DNA of 32,545 bases from positions 1 to 32,545 of the forward strand of contig JAKAOH010000019.1 in assembly GCA_021812285.1 (NCBI GenBank), written 5' to 3'. This stretch comes from Acidobacteriota bacterium (GTDB taxonomy: Bacteria; Acidobacteriota; Terriglobia; Acidiferrales; UBA7541). How positions within the stretch are numbered: the stretch's first letter is position 1; each line of letters begins with the position of its first letter. The notes below the pieces were generated by a model. It did not search any database and was not told the origin of the DNA. It saw only the letters and a list, made by a program, of their open reading frames with translations. Both the position numbers and the translations under genes were made by a program. This document shows, one piece after another, positions 15,272 to 22,409 of the stretch.

Positions 15272-16432
15272 TCATTTGCGCAGCAGCCGCAACGGCCGCA
15301 GCAGCGCGTACGCAAAACCGAATCGGTTCGGCAACGGGACCGTGTTCCAATCGTCGGCCGCGGGCGTGGTGGCCAGCCGCGCGGCATAACGAATGCCCGG
15401 CAAGAAGCCGCTGACCATGCGCATGCGATACCGAAGCTGTTCGAGAGGCGAAATCGGGCGTGGAGCAAGGATTCGCGCGGTCAGCCAGCGCGTCTGCGCT
15501 CGCGCCACTCGATCGGCTTGCGCGGCCGCCATCGCCGGCGCGGGAATCCCGGCCTCCAGAAGTTCGCCCGCCAGCAGCAGCGCCACGTTGACCATCCGCC
15601 GGCAGCGCATCCCGTCCGCTCGTTCGAGAGCCGCTTGCCAATCGAAATTCGGCGCCGCGACCATCCACGCAACATCGCAGATCCAGAGCAATGTTTCCCA
15701 GAAATCCTTCGCCCCGTGCACCGCCAGCAGCGTGAGTGTGTCTTCGCGCGAAAATGTGAGCACGCGCCGGCCGGCCAGCGCCACGGGCTGGCGCGCGGCA
15801 ACCAGTGGTGCAAGCTCGGGTGGCGAAGGAAAATGCCGCAGCGTGAGTTCGGTGTGCAATTCCACCTGGACGCCGGATTTTTCCTGCCGAAATACGTATT
15901 CGCCCGGAATCGGAGCGCCCGCCTGGGCCAGCGCCGGATTCCTGGCAAGGTAACCGAGGCTTTCGAGCAGTTCCCACGCCCCGCTCAAATCGCGTTGCGG
16001 CAAAATGAAATCCAGGTCCACAAATTCGCGCAGGCCCAGATTTCCGTACGCCATTTCCGCCAGCACCGCGCCCTTGTAGGGAACCAGCGCGATCCCCGCG
16101 CGCGCCGCCGCTTCGGCGATTTCCGTCAATTTCGCCGCCAACTGCAGATTCCGCCCGGCGAGTGCCAGCGCATCGGCTCGAAACGCCGCTATCGCTTCGC
16201 CGGGCGCGGCGGCTTGTCCCAACTCCCGCAGCGCCGCGTAGCACAGCGCCTCGACGCGTTGCGCTCGCGCCGTTTCGAGCAGAAGGGGCCAATCCATCCC
16301 CGTTTCGCAAAGCCCGGCGATTTGCCGGCGCCGCGGCGAATCCGGAGGCGCGGCACAGGCCAGCAGAAGCCGATGTGCCGGCTGGAGCGGCAGGCTCGCG
16401 GGACCCACGGAATCTTGTGCGACGTTCTCCAC
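15272..16432 (-). CDS. Lasso-cluster nucleotidyltransferase (PF14907-type)
   Basis: The 386-residue protein matches the uncharacterised nucleotidyltransferase family often encoded in lasso peptide clusters with kinases. It has an N-terminal helical part, then VPYKGAVLAEMAYGNLGLREFVDLDFILP containing Lys120 and the D-x-D metal pair Asp139/Asp141, followed by VQVELHTELTLRHF and a helical C-terminal half (LAVHGAKDFWETLLWICDVAWM). Such enzymes would transfer a nucleotidyl group, plausibly to the peptide or its phosphorylated form; this is unproven. The GTG at 16432 lies 128 bases after the kinase stop, a longer gap than elsewhere in the operon, with a poor ribosome site. A downstream GTG at 16408 is an alternative. 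Confidence 0.85.
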   Translation of the reverse strand: MENVAQDSVGPASLPLQPAHRLLLACAAPPDSPRRRQIAGLCETGMDWPLLLETARAQRVEALCYAALRELGQAAAPGEAIAAFRADALALAGRNLQLAAKLTEIAEAAARAGIALVPYKGAVLAEMAYGNLGLREFVDLDFILPQRDLSGAWELLESLGYLARNPALAQAGAPIPGEYVFRQEKSGVQVELHTELTLRHFPSPPELAPLVAARQPVALAGRRVLTFSREDTLTLLAVHGAKDFWETLLWICDVAWMVAAPNFDWQAALERADGMRCRRMVNVALLLAGELLEAGIPAPAMAAAQADRVARAQTRWLTARILAPRPISPLEQLRYRMRMVSGFLPGIRYAARLATTPAADDWNTVPLPNRFGFAYALLRPLRLLRK

Positions 16433-16560
16433 GCAGAGATTATGTTCCGGGAAACCAGGAGAAGCCAGAAATGCGGTGAGGAGCGTTTGGAGCCGATGCC
16501 TGGCAGGAAGGGTTCGCGGCTGGGAGCGTATTGGATTCGCGCAAGACTGCCTGCCAGCGG

Positions 16561-17571
16561 TTACCGCTCGGCCCGGGCGGCGACGGGCGCGGTTTGCGCG
16601 GCCAGGTCGTTCATCACAAGCTCACAAAGCTCGCCGAGCTTTTCCGGATCGTTTGAAGGTACCAGCCGCCGCACCGGCGCTGTGCGGCCCATTTCGCCCA
16701 GCATTCGGAACTCTTCCTCCCGGTGTTCTTGGCCGAGCGCCAGACTCACGTAGCCATTCGCGATGAGGCCGAGTAGCTGCTGCGCGGTTTCGACGGATTC
16801 GATGCGAGGCGCGGACTCATCGGGCGTTCTGGGAGCGAGCAGGTAGATGGCGCCAAGCGGGGCAGGCTCCGTCCGAAATTTTCCCTCAGTGGTATCGAGC
16901 CTCACCAAAAGTTTCTCCTCCGCCGGCTGGACGCGAGGATAACGACCCGCCGAGCCCGGGCCGTAGAGGAAATCCGCCGAATCGGGCCACAGGCAGACCC
17001 GGGGGAAACCAGGCATCACAAGCAATTCTCCCGCCGGCCCTCGCTTCACTGCCGAAACGTCGTCGGCTAGAATCGGGCAGCCGCGATCGGCAAACGCCGC
17101 CGCCGTGCTGGATTTCCCCATTCCGGGCTCGCCGGCAAAAAGAACCGCCTTGCACTCCACGGCCACCGCGCTTGCGTGCAGGCAGATGTGTCCGCGCAGG
17201 TGCAAAACGAATCCGAGAATCTGTCCGAGGAAGAAGGCGCTGGCGTCTTCGGTGGTTACCGGGCCGGACCACTCCGCCCACACGTGGCGGCCATCACGGT
17301 CAATCGCGAACGTGAGGCCTTCGCAATAGGCGAAGCAGGAATAACCGCCCGGCAGAGAACGCCAGATTTCGAGGAGCGGTTCGCCCCGCGGGCCCTTGAC
17401 CTCGCTGGTGAATTCCGGCGGCTCGCTCCGAATTTTGCCGGAAGTCAGCCCCTCGGGCAGTCCGCCAAAGTAAGCCTCCACGTGCGGCGCTCCCACGCTT
17501 GGCGACGGGCGCAGCCCGGGCAACTCGCAACTGGACCGTACTCGCAACCCATAGAGCTCGTAAAGGGGCAA
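16561..17571 (-). CDS. HPr-kinase-like kinase of the lasso peptide cluster
   Basis: A 336-residue protein whose C-terminal half resembles HPr kinase/phosphorylase: CLHASAVAV (His132), a P-loop GEPGMGKSS (147-155), the ILADDVSAV element (Asp170-Asp171) and MPGFPRVCLWPDS. The N-terminal roughly 120 residues are lineage-specific. Lasso clusters of the paeninodin type carry such kinases, which phosphorylate a serine at the precursor C-terminus; true HprK would sit with PTS genes. It starts at a TTG 24 bases after the precursor stop and in the same frame, so translation is probably coupled. Here the precursor ends in Lys, so the target would have to be Ser45/Thr46 or another residue. Confidence 0.85.
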   Translation of the reverse strand: MPLYELYGLRVRSSCELPGLRPSPSVGAPHVEAYFGGLPEGLTSGKIRSEPPEFTSEVKGPRGEPLLEIWRSLPGGYSCFAYCEGLTFAIDRDGRHVWAEWSGPVTTEDASAFFLGQILGFVLHLRGHICLHASAVAVECKAVLFAGEPGMGKSSTAAAFADRGCPILADDVSAVKRGPAGELLVMPGFPRVCLWPDSADFLYGPGSAGRYPRVQPAEEKLLVRLDTTEGKFRTEPAPLGAIYLLAPRTPDESAPRIESVETAQQLLGLIANGYVSLALGQEHREEEFRMLGEMGRTAPVRRLVPSNDPEKLGELCELVMNDLAAQTAPVAARAER

Positions 17572-17595
17572 CGGCGGTCCCCAATCCTCAGGAGG

Positions 17596-17748
17596 CTACT
17601 TCACCGCCCCGGTCGAGTGGTTCCCGCAGCTTTGCGGGTTGGACGGGTTATCGCAGGTACCCGAGCTTGCCGTGCGGGTCAGTTCCCGAACTGTCCCGTA
17701 AACGCGCAGTTCCGGGCTCTTGTAGGATTCTTTAACCGGCTTTGGCAC
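17596..17748 (-). CDS. Lasso peptide precursor
   Basis: A GTG at 17748-17746 preceded by AAGGAGG opens a 50-codon frame to a TAG at 17598-17596. The leader carries Tyr9, Pro12, Leu14, Gly18 and Thr24, the spacing of the lasso leader motif Y-x2-P-x-L-x3-G-x5-T recognised by B1 proteins. With Thr24 as the conserved -2 threonine, cleavage after Arg25 leaves a 25-residue core beginning TASSGTCD. Asp33 (core 8) is its only acidic residue and therefore the only possible isopeptide acceptor, giving an 8-residue ring with Thr1. Cys32 (core 7) and Cys41 (core 16) could join ring to tail. The start overlaps the cyclase gene by 17 bases. Thr at core 1 is unusual; a 7-residue ring starting at Ala27 is the alternative. 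Confidence 0.9.
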   Translation of the reverse strand: MPKPVKESYKSPELRVYGTVRELTRTASSGTCDNPSNPQSCGNHSTGAVK

Positions 17749-19612
17749 GACTTTCCTCCTTCGGCAAGTTATAAGTGAATTGTGATTCCCAATGCAACCA
17801 GTAATTCAACGAAATCGGGCGGAGGTGAACCACCGTCTCCCATTCCCGCAGGTTTTCCAAACAGGCTCTGGCTCGATCCGCATTGACAAACCGGTTCAAT
17901 TCTTTCGCCGGCTTGAGTGCGTCGAGCCAGGGTTTCGGGCTGATGCGGTAATGCTCCTTCAGATAGTCGGCACTCACAGGCGACTTGCTTCGCAGCCGAA
18001 TTTCGTCCGGCAGCAACCCTTTCATCGAGCGCCGTAAAAGCTCTTTGTCGGAGCACCAGGGGAGGGCCGGCAAGCTGAGGACGTAACGCACCAGCCGCAA
18101 GTCGAAGAACGGATGAGAAACCTCCAGCGGCGCCCCTAACGAGTCCGGGGCATAGTCCTCGAAAATCGTCGGCCAGAGCGGCGCGCTCATGGCCTCGTAC
18201 GCCTCAGGACGAACCGCACCGGCGGGCGCGAGCCGTCCCGTGACCGGGCGTTCGAATTGCTCGTACCGCTCCTTCAAATTCAGCCGGCGCTCCAGGTCGG
18301 GGTTGAGCCACTCCGGGAAGGGCCGTCTCGGCGGCGCTTTCCCCAGCCGCTTGCGCAGGTGCCCGCGCAGGTAAAGCCTCTGGAACCTGCCTTCCGCGCC
18401 GAGGTAGCGGCCTACGTCCTTCGCCAGTTGCCACCACCGCCCCTGTTCGGCCAGCCGGCGGCAATGTTGCTTGCGGTAGCTCCCGAATAATGCGTCGCTG
18501 CCTTGCCCCGTCAGAACGGCCACGCCCGGCCGGGGATTGCCCAGCAGATCCGTCATCTTCCACGGAAAAATCCGCATTCGCTCCGGCTCCGCAGAGCGCA
18601 TTTCCGAATTATTCCAGTTTTCGAAAAGCCGCATCTCATCGAGCGGGAAACCGTGCCACGCAATACCCAGGTCCTCGGCCGCGAGCCTCGCGTACCGTCC
18701 TTCGTCGTAAGGAATCAGGCTTGCGTAGGTGCCCGTGTGCGCCGAGATTTCAAAAGAGCCGGGCCGCTTGGCGAGCACTCTCTTTCCCATCGCCGCCACC
18801 GAGCTCGAATCCAGCCCTCCGCTCATCAGCACCGCCGCCCGGTTCGTTCGCAGCCGGTCGGTGACCGCCTGCTCGAACAGATCCAGGAACCGCTCGGCGT
18901 AATCCCGGGAGCGGTGAAAAACCGTCGGAGAATCAGCCGGCAGCGTCCAGAATCGCCGCGTCCGCACCTCGCCGTCCGCGACGGCAAGCGCGTGCGCTGG
19001 CGCCAGGCGCCGAATCGGCGCAATCGCCGTCCGCTGGACGTCGTGGTTGTAGCCAAGAATGAGGAAGTCGGCGATCGCGGGCTCGTAAATCTCCCACTGC
19101 AGGCCGGGATGAAGCCGCGGGCAATCAATCATGTTGCTGAAAACCAGCGCCTTGCCGATTTGCGCGTAGAAGAACGGCCTCACGCCGAAATGGTCCCGGG
19201 CGCAGAACAGCTTGTGTTTTGGCGCGTCCCAGATCGCGAATGCAAAATCGCCGAGCAGATGATCCACGCACTCTTCGCCCCACTCCGCGTAGGCGTGCAG
19301 GATGAGTTCGGCGTCCGGCCGCGCTAAAGAGACGTCCCTGCCTCGGGCGGCGAGTTCCCGAACCAAATTTTCCCGGTCGTCAATCCGCGCGTCGGCAACG
19401 ATCCACACCCGCCGGTCGAGGCTCATCGGCTGATGCTCGCCGCGGGCCTTGTCCGTGGCACGCAGCAGCGTGTGCACCAAACCGGCGTTTCCTTCCGCCC
19501 AGATTCCCTGGCCGTCCGGTCCGCGGTCGTGAAGGAAATCCTCGAAACGCGAGAGCAGGGCGCGGTCCACCGGCGCGCCATCCAGATTCACGATGCCGGC
19601 GAAGCCGCTCAT
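17732..19612 (-). CDS. Lasso cyclase (asparagine-synthetase-like)
   Basis: This 626-residue protein has the asparagine synthetase B fold. The N-terminal glutaminase domain (MSGFAGIVNLDG, LLGDFAFAIWD, CARDHFGVRPFFY) has Ser at position 2 where glutamine-dependent enzymes need Cys. The C-terminal synthetase domain has the PP-loop SGGLDS (264-269) and LTGQGSDALFG. In lasso clusters such proteins adenylate the ring Asp/Glu side chain and close it on the core N-terminal amine. The ATG at 19612 overlaps the B2 stop as ATGA, and the 3' end overlaps the precursor start by 17 bases, tying all these genes together. Biosynthetic asparagine synthetase is unlikely given the missing Cys2 and the context. 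Confidence 0.93.
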   Translation of the reverse strand: MSGFAGIVNLDGAPVDRALLSRFEDFLHDRGPDGQGIWAEGNAGLVHTLLRATDKARGEHQPMSLDRRVWIVADARIDDRENLVRELAARGRDVSLARPDAELILHAYAEWGEECVDHLLGDFAFAIWDAPKHKLFCARDHFGVRPFFYAQIGKALVFSNMIDCPRLHPGLQWEIYEPAIADFLILGYNHDVQRTAIAPIRRLAPAHALAVADGEVRTRRFWTLPADSPTVFHRSRDYAERFLDLFEQAVTDRLRTNRAAVLMSGGLDSSSVAAMGKRVLAKRPGSFEISAHTGTYASLIPYDEGRYARLAAEDLGIAWHGFPLDEMRLFENWNNSEMRSAEPERMRIFPWKMTDLLGNPRPGVAVLTGQGSDALFGSYRKQHCRRLAEQGRWWQLAKDVGRYLGAEGRFQRLYLRGHLRKRLGKAPPRRPFPEWLNPDLERRLNLKERYEQFERPVTGRLAPAGAVRPEAYEAMSAPLWPTIFEDYAPDSLGAPLEVSHPFFDLRLVRYVLSLPALPWCSDKELLRRSMKGLLPDEIRLRSKSPVSADYLKEHYRISPKPWLDALKPAKELNRFVNADRARACLENLREWETVVHLRPISLNYWLHWESQFTYNLPKEESRAKAG

Positions 19613-20061
19613 CGGTGGTCGCCTCGCGCCAGCGCGAAATCCCGGTCGAAGGCGGCGTAACGCGATTCGATATCGGGCGCTTCATTCCATGTGATTCCCG
19701 CCGCTTCCACCCAGGCGTGGGCCTGAAATTCGGCGCCCTGTTTCCTCACGCCGATGCGCAGCCGCGCCGGAATGCCGCGCCGCTCGAGCAGCAGGCACAG
19801 CACGACGGATCGCGCCAGGCACGCGCCGCCTGCGTAGTGCGCCGCCACGGCCACCAGCCGCGCCGTGCGCCGCGCCAGAAACATCGCTTCGCCCGGCTCG
19901 GGCTGTCGGCGCGCGCGCGCGCCGCGGCCCATCAGGCTTTCGACCCGCCGCAGGCCCAGCGCCGCCAGGCCCGCGCGCACCACCGGCAACAGCAGGAAAG
20001 CCGCCAGCAACGCGGCTTTTTCCTCGCGGGGAAGCCGCCGGAATTTACGCCAGTTGCTCAT
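19609..20061 (-). CDS. Lasso peptide B2 leader peptidase (transglutaminase-like)
   Basis: The 150-residue protein matches the lasso B2 family: an N-terminal helical LPREEKAALLAAFLLLPVVRAGL, the nucleophile Cys81 in GGACLARSVVLCLLLERRGIPARL, His115 in AHAWVEAAG, and an acidic third residue at Glu127 or Asp130. It cleaves the leader from the precursor with help from B1. The ATG at 20061 overlaps the B1 stop (ATGA); a longer open frame to 20244 only runs through B1 sequence. Splitting of B into separate B1 and B2 genes is usual outside the classical microcin J25-type clusters. Confidence 0.93.
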   Translation of the reverse strand: MSNWRKFRRLPREEKAALLAAFLLLPVVRAGLAALGLRRVESLMGRGARARRQPEPGEAMFLARRTARLVAVAAHYAGGACLARSVVLCLLLERRGIPARLRIGVRKQGAEFQAHAWVEAAGITWNEAPDIESRYAAFDRDFALARGDHR

Positions 20062-20339
20062 CCTTCGGTTTCGAGTAGCTCGTTCTCGACCAGCTTTTCG
20101 ATCAGTCCTTCGAAATCCCGCCGCAGCCGTTCGGCATCCACATTGTAGGCCCCGAGCAATTCCTCGTACGCGGCCTCGACCGTTTTCCCCTTGGTCAGCG
20201 CTTCCCACATACGCGTTCCCACCGGGTCGAGCCCGAAATAGCATTCCTTCTGCACGTTCAGCAACACCGACTCCTCACCCACCTGCTGCAGCAAAACGTG
20301 CGGAGGCACCACGACGCGCGCGCTGAAGGAAATGGTCAA
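20058..20339 (-). CDS. Lasso peptide B1 protein (PqqD-like RiPP recognition element)
   Basis: The 93-residue protein has the PqqD/RRE winged-helix pattern: an N-terminal beta-hairpin region (ARVVVPPHVLLQQVGEESVLLNVQKECYFGLDPVGTRMWEAL) and three helices (TVEAAYEELLGAYNVDAERLRRDFEGLIEKLVENELLE). In lasso clusters it binds the precursor leader through the Y-P-L-G motif and delivers it to B2 and the cyclase. The start is a TTG at 20339 with GAGAGG upstream. It is the first gene of the minus-strand operon and divergent from the ABC exporter. Confidence 0.92.
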   Translation of the reverse strand: MTISFSARVVVPPHVLLQQVGEESVLLNVQKECYFGLDPVGTRMWEALTKGKTVEAAYEELLGAYNVDAERLRRDFEGLIEKLVENELLETEG

Positions 20340-20643
20340 CCCTCAACCTCTCAACAGCCGATTGTTTCTCCCGTATCCCGACCGGCGCGATTGTAACAGA
20401 CCGGGGCAACGGAAGATAGCCAGTGTGCGCGTTCCGGAAGTACTGCTGGTACCATAACCTCTTTTTTTCGTGTTTCTTACCGGTTCGATCATCAAACGCC
20501 CTCGGCCCCGCCGGACCTCGCCAAGCCCCCAGAACACGGGTGCGCGGAAGCACCCTGTTTCGTCGGCAGTCAGTTTCCTTTCGCCGGGTTTGCCCGGGCT
20601 GCGCTTTGCCGGACATAATAGCCGGCACGCGCAAGGACGATTC
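20340..20643. promoter_or_regulatory. Divergent regulatory region between the lasso operon and its exporter
   Basis: These 304 bases hold no convincing gene. Towards the exporter, TTGCCC (20590-20595) and CATAAT (20614-20619) are 18 bases apart and end about 25 bases before the GTG. Towards the biosynthetic operon a TACAAT -10 candidate is visible within TCTGTTACAATCGC on the minus strand near 20390, but no good -35. I looked for a second precursor leader here and saw none. No clear operator palindrome stands out. Confidence 0.4.
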
Positions 20644-21444
20644 GTGTCCACGATTATCGCCGACGAAATCACGAAGCAGTTCCCTCCCGCTTATTCCGGC
20701 TGGCGCACCCTGCTGCAGGTGGTTGCTCCGGCCACCGTGCGGGCGCTGGGCACGATCTCGTTCGAGGTCGAGGAAGGAACGACGTTCGCCCTGGTGGGCG
20801 AAAACGGCGCGGGAAAGTCCACGCTGCTGCGCATTCTTTCGACCTTGCTCGTTCCGACCACCGGCCGCGCGCTCGTCGCGGGATTCGACGTGGAGCGGCA
20901 GTCGGCCCAGGTGCGGCGCCGCATCGGCTATCACAGCGGCGCCGATTTCGGCTTCTACGGCCGGCTCACCGGCCGTGAAAACCTGGAATTTTTCGGAGCG
21001 ATGAGCGGTCTATCCGCTGAGGCCACCCGGGAGCGCATTGCGGAATTGACCGAGCACCTGGGACTCGGCCCGGCGCTCGACCGCCAGACGCGCACGCTTT
21101 CTTCGGGAACGATCAATCGCCTGGGACTTGCTCGCGCCATTCTGCACCGGCCGCCGGTTCTCCTGCTCGACGAGCCGACGCGGAGTCTCGATCCGGTTGC
21201 CGCGGCGGAATTTCGCGCCGTGCTGAAGGACCTGGTCAAGCGACATGGAACGACGGTGTTGTTCGCGTCGCATATCCTGAGCGAAGTCGAGGAACTCGCC
21301 GGCCGCGTCGCGCTGATTCGCCGCGGCGAACTGCTGGCTTGCGAGACGCCCGATGAGCTGCGCCGTTCCACCGGAGCCGCGACCGTGCAGCAGGCGATCG
21401 AAAATCTACTCGTGCGCGACGCCGCGCCGGGAGCGCCGCAATGA
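20644..21444 (+). CDS. ABC transporter ATP-binding protein (probable lasso peptide exporter)
   Basis: A 266-residue nucleotide-binding domain with Walker A GENGAGKST, the Q-loop region, a signature LSSGTINRLGLA (Ser-Ser-Gly-Thr rather than the usual S-G-G-Q), Walker B LLLDEPTRSLDP and the switch-region H in LFASHILSEVEEL. The frame is open further upstream, but the GTG at 20644 has AAGGA upstream and directly precedes the domain. It overlaps the permease gene by four bases. Divergence from the lasso biosynthetic operon suggests product export or immunity, in place of the fused LasD/McjD-type transporter; this is contextual. Confidence 0.9.
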   Translation: MSTIIADEITKQFPPAYSGWRTLLQVVAPATVRALGTISFEVEEGTTFALVGENGAGKSTLLRILSTLLVPTTGRALVAGFDVERQSAQVRRRIGYHSGADFGFYGRLTGRENLEFFGAMSGLSAEATRERIAELTEHLGLGPALDRQTRTLSSGTINRLGLARAILHRPPVLLLDEPTRSLDPVAAAEFRAVLKDLVKRHGTTVLFASHILSEVEELAGRVALIRRGELLACETPDELRRSTGAATVQQAIENLLVRDAAPGAPQ

Positions 21445-22277
21445 GCCGCTCTTCGATCGAATGGGGCAAAATGGCCCGGCAAATGGCCTATCTGTTCCGC
21501 CGGGACCTGCTGACGGCCCGCACCTATCGCGTCGCCTTCCTGCTCGACCTCGTCAACACCCTTTTCGGCGTCGCTTCCTTCTTTTTCCTTTCCCAATTCG
21601 TCGGCAGCGACAAGCTGCAAAAGAGCCTGCCGGTGGGCACCAGTTATTTCGCCTTCGCGCTGATCGGCCTGGCCTTTTTCGATTACCTGACCGCAGGACT
21701 CGACGCCTTCGATACGAGCATTAGCGACGCGCGGCGCAACCGGACGCTCGAGGCTCTGCTGGTTTCCGAGGCGTCGCTGCCGGTGATTCTGGCCGGCTCG
21801 GCGCTCTATCCTTTTGTCCTCACCTCCCTGCGCACGGCCGTCTATCTGGTGTGGGGCGTAATTCTCTTTCACCTGCCGCTGGCGACCGCGGATTGGCCGG
21901 GCGCGCTGCTGATTTTGCTGTTTTCAATTCTGGCGTTCGCCGGGCTGGGCATCATTTCCGCGAGCTACCAGATGATTCTTAAACGCGGAAACCCGGCCAA
22001 ATGGATTTTCCTGGGGCTTTCGGCGCTGCTCGGTGGAATGATGTATCCGGTCGGAATCCTGCCGGCCCCGCTGCGGCTGCTGGCGCGGCTGATTCCGCTC
22101 ACCTATTCGCTCGAAGGAATGCGGCAAGCTTTGCTCGGGGGCGCCGGCATCGGCCGGCTATGGCCCGAAATCGCCGCCCTGGGGGCCTTTGCGCTGCTGC
22201 TCTTGCCGCTTTCCTTCGTGGTGTTCGCCTGGGCGCTGCGGCGTACTCGCATCAACGGCACGCTCACCCACTTTTAA
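21441..22277 (+). CDS. ABC-2 type permease (probable lasso peptide exporter)
   Basis: The 278-residue protein has six predicted hydrophobic segments (e.g. VAFLLDLVNTLFGVASFFFLS, YFAFALIGLAFFDYL, ILLFSILAFAGLGIISAS, LGGMMYPVGILP and a C-terminal FALLLLPLSFVVFAWAL) and the ABC-2 layout with RRNRTLEALLVSEASLP in the coupling region and LIPLTYSLEGMRQALLGG near the end. It pairs with the overlapping upstream ATPase to form a half-size exporter. A GC-rich hairpin follows downstream. Confidence 0.88.
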   Translation: MSRSSIEWGKMARQMAYLFRRDLLTARTYRVAFLLDLVNTLFGVASFFFLSQFVGSDKLQKSLPVGTSYFAFALIGLAFFDYLTAGLDAFDTSISDARRNRTLEALLVSEASLPVILAGSALYPFVLTSLRTAVYLVWGVILFHLPLATADWPGALLILLFSILAFAGLGIISASYQMILKRGNPAKWIFLGLSALLGGMMYPVGILPAPLRLLARLIPLTYSLEGMRQALLGGAGIGRLWPEIAALGAFALLLLPLSFVVFAWALRRTRINGTLTHF

Positions 22278-22335
22278 CTCCGCCTGCGGCGACACACTTC
22301 CACTGGGCGTCTTTGGTGCATCCGAGTGTGACTCG

Positions 22336-22363
22336 GGGGGCCGAAAATTGCTCCTCGGCCCCC
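22336..22363. terminator. GC-rich hairpin between converging genes
   Basis: GGGGGCCGA (22336-22344) pairs with TCGGCCCCC (22355-22363) over a 10-base loop, between the ends of the exporter permease and the secreted protein gene. No T-run is present on either side, so a bidirectional, possibly non-classical terminator is the best reading. Confidence 0.5.
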
Positions 22364-22409
22364 TCTGCGAAATTCGTCCGTGCATTTCCTCACGGAATCA
22401 GCTTTGCTT

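Noticed and set aside
16433-16560. Possible second lasso precursor between kinase and nucleotidyltransferase
   Set aside because: Reading the minus strand by eye shows no start with a leader motif or a suitable core; only an imperfect inverted repeat (CTGGCAGG/CCTGCCAG) with a long loop.
16561-17571. True HPr kinase/phosphorylase of carbon regulation
   Set aside because: Divergent N-terminus, no PTS genes nearby, and direct linkage to the lasso precursor.
17732-19612. Ordinary asparagine synthetase
   Set aside because: Position 2 is Ser instead of the glutaminase Cys, and the gene overlaps B2 and the lasso precursor.
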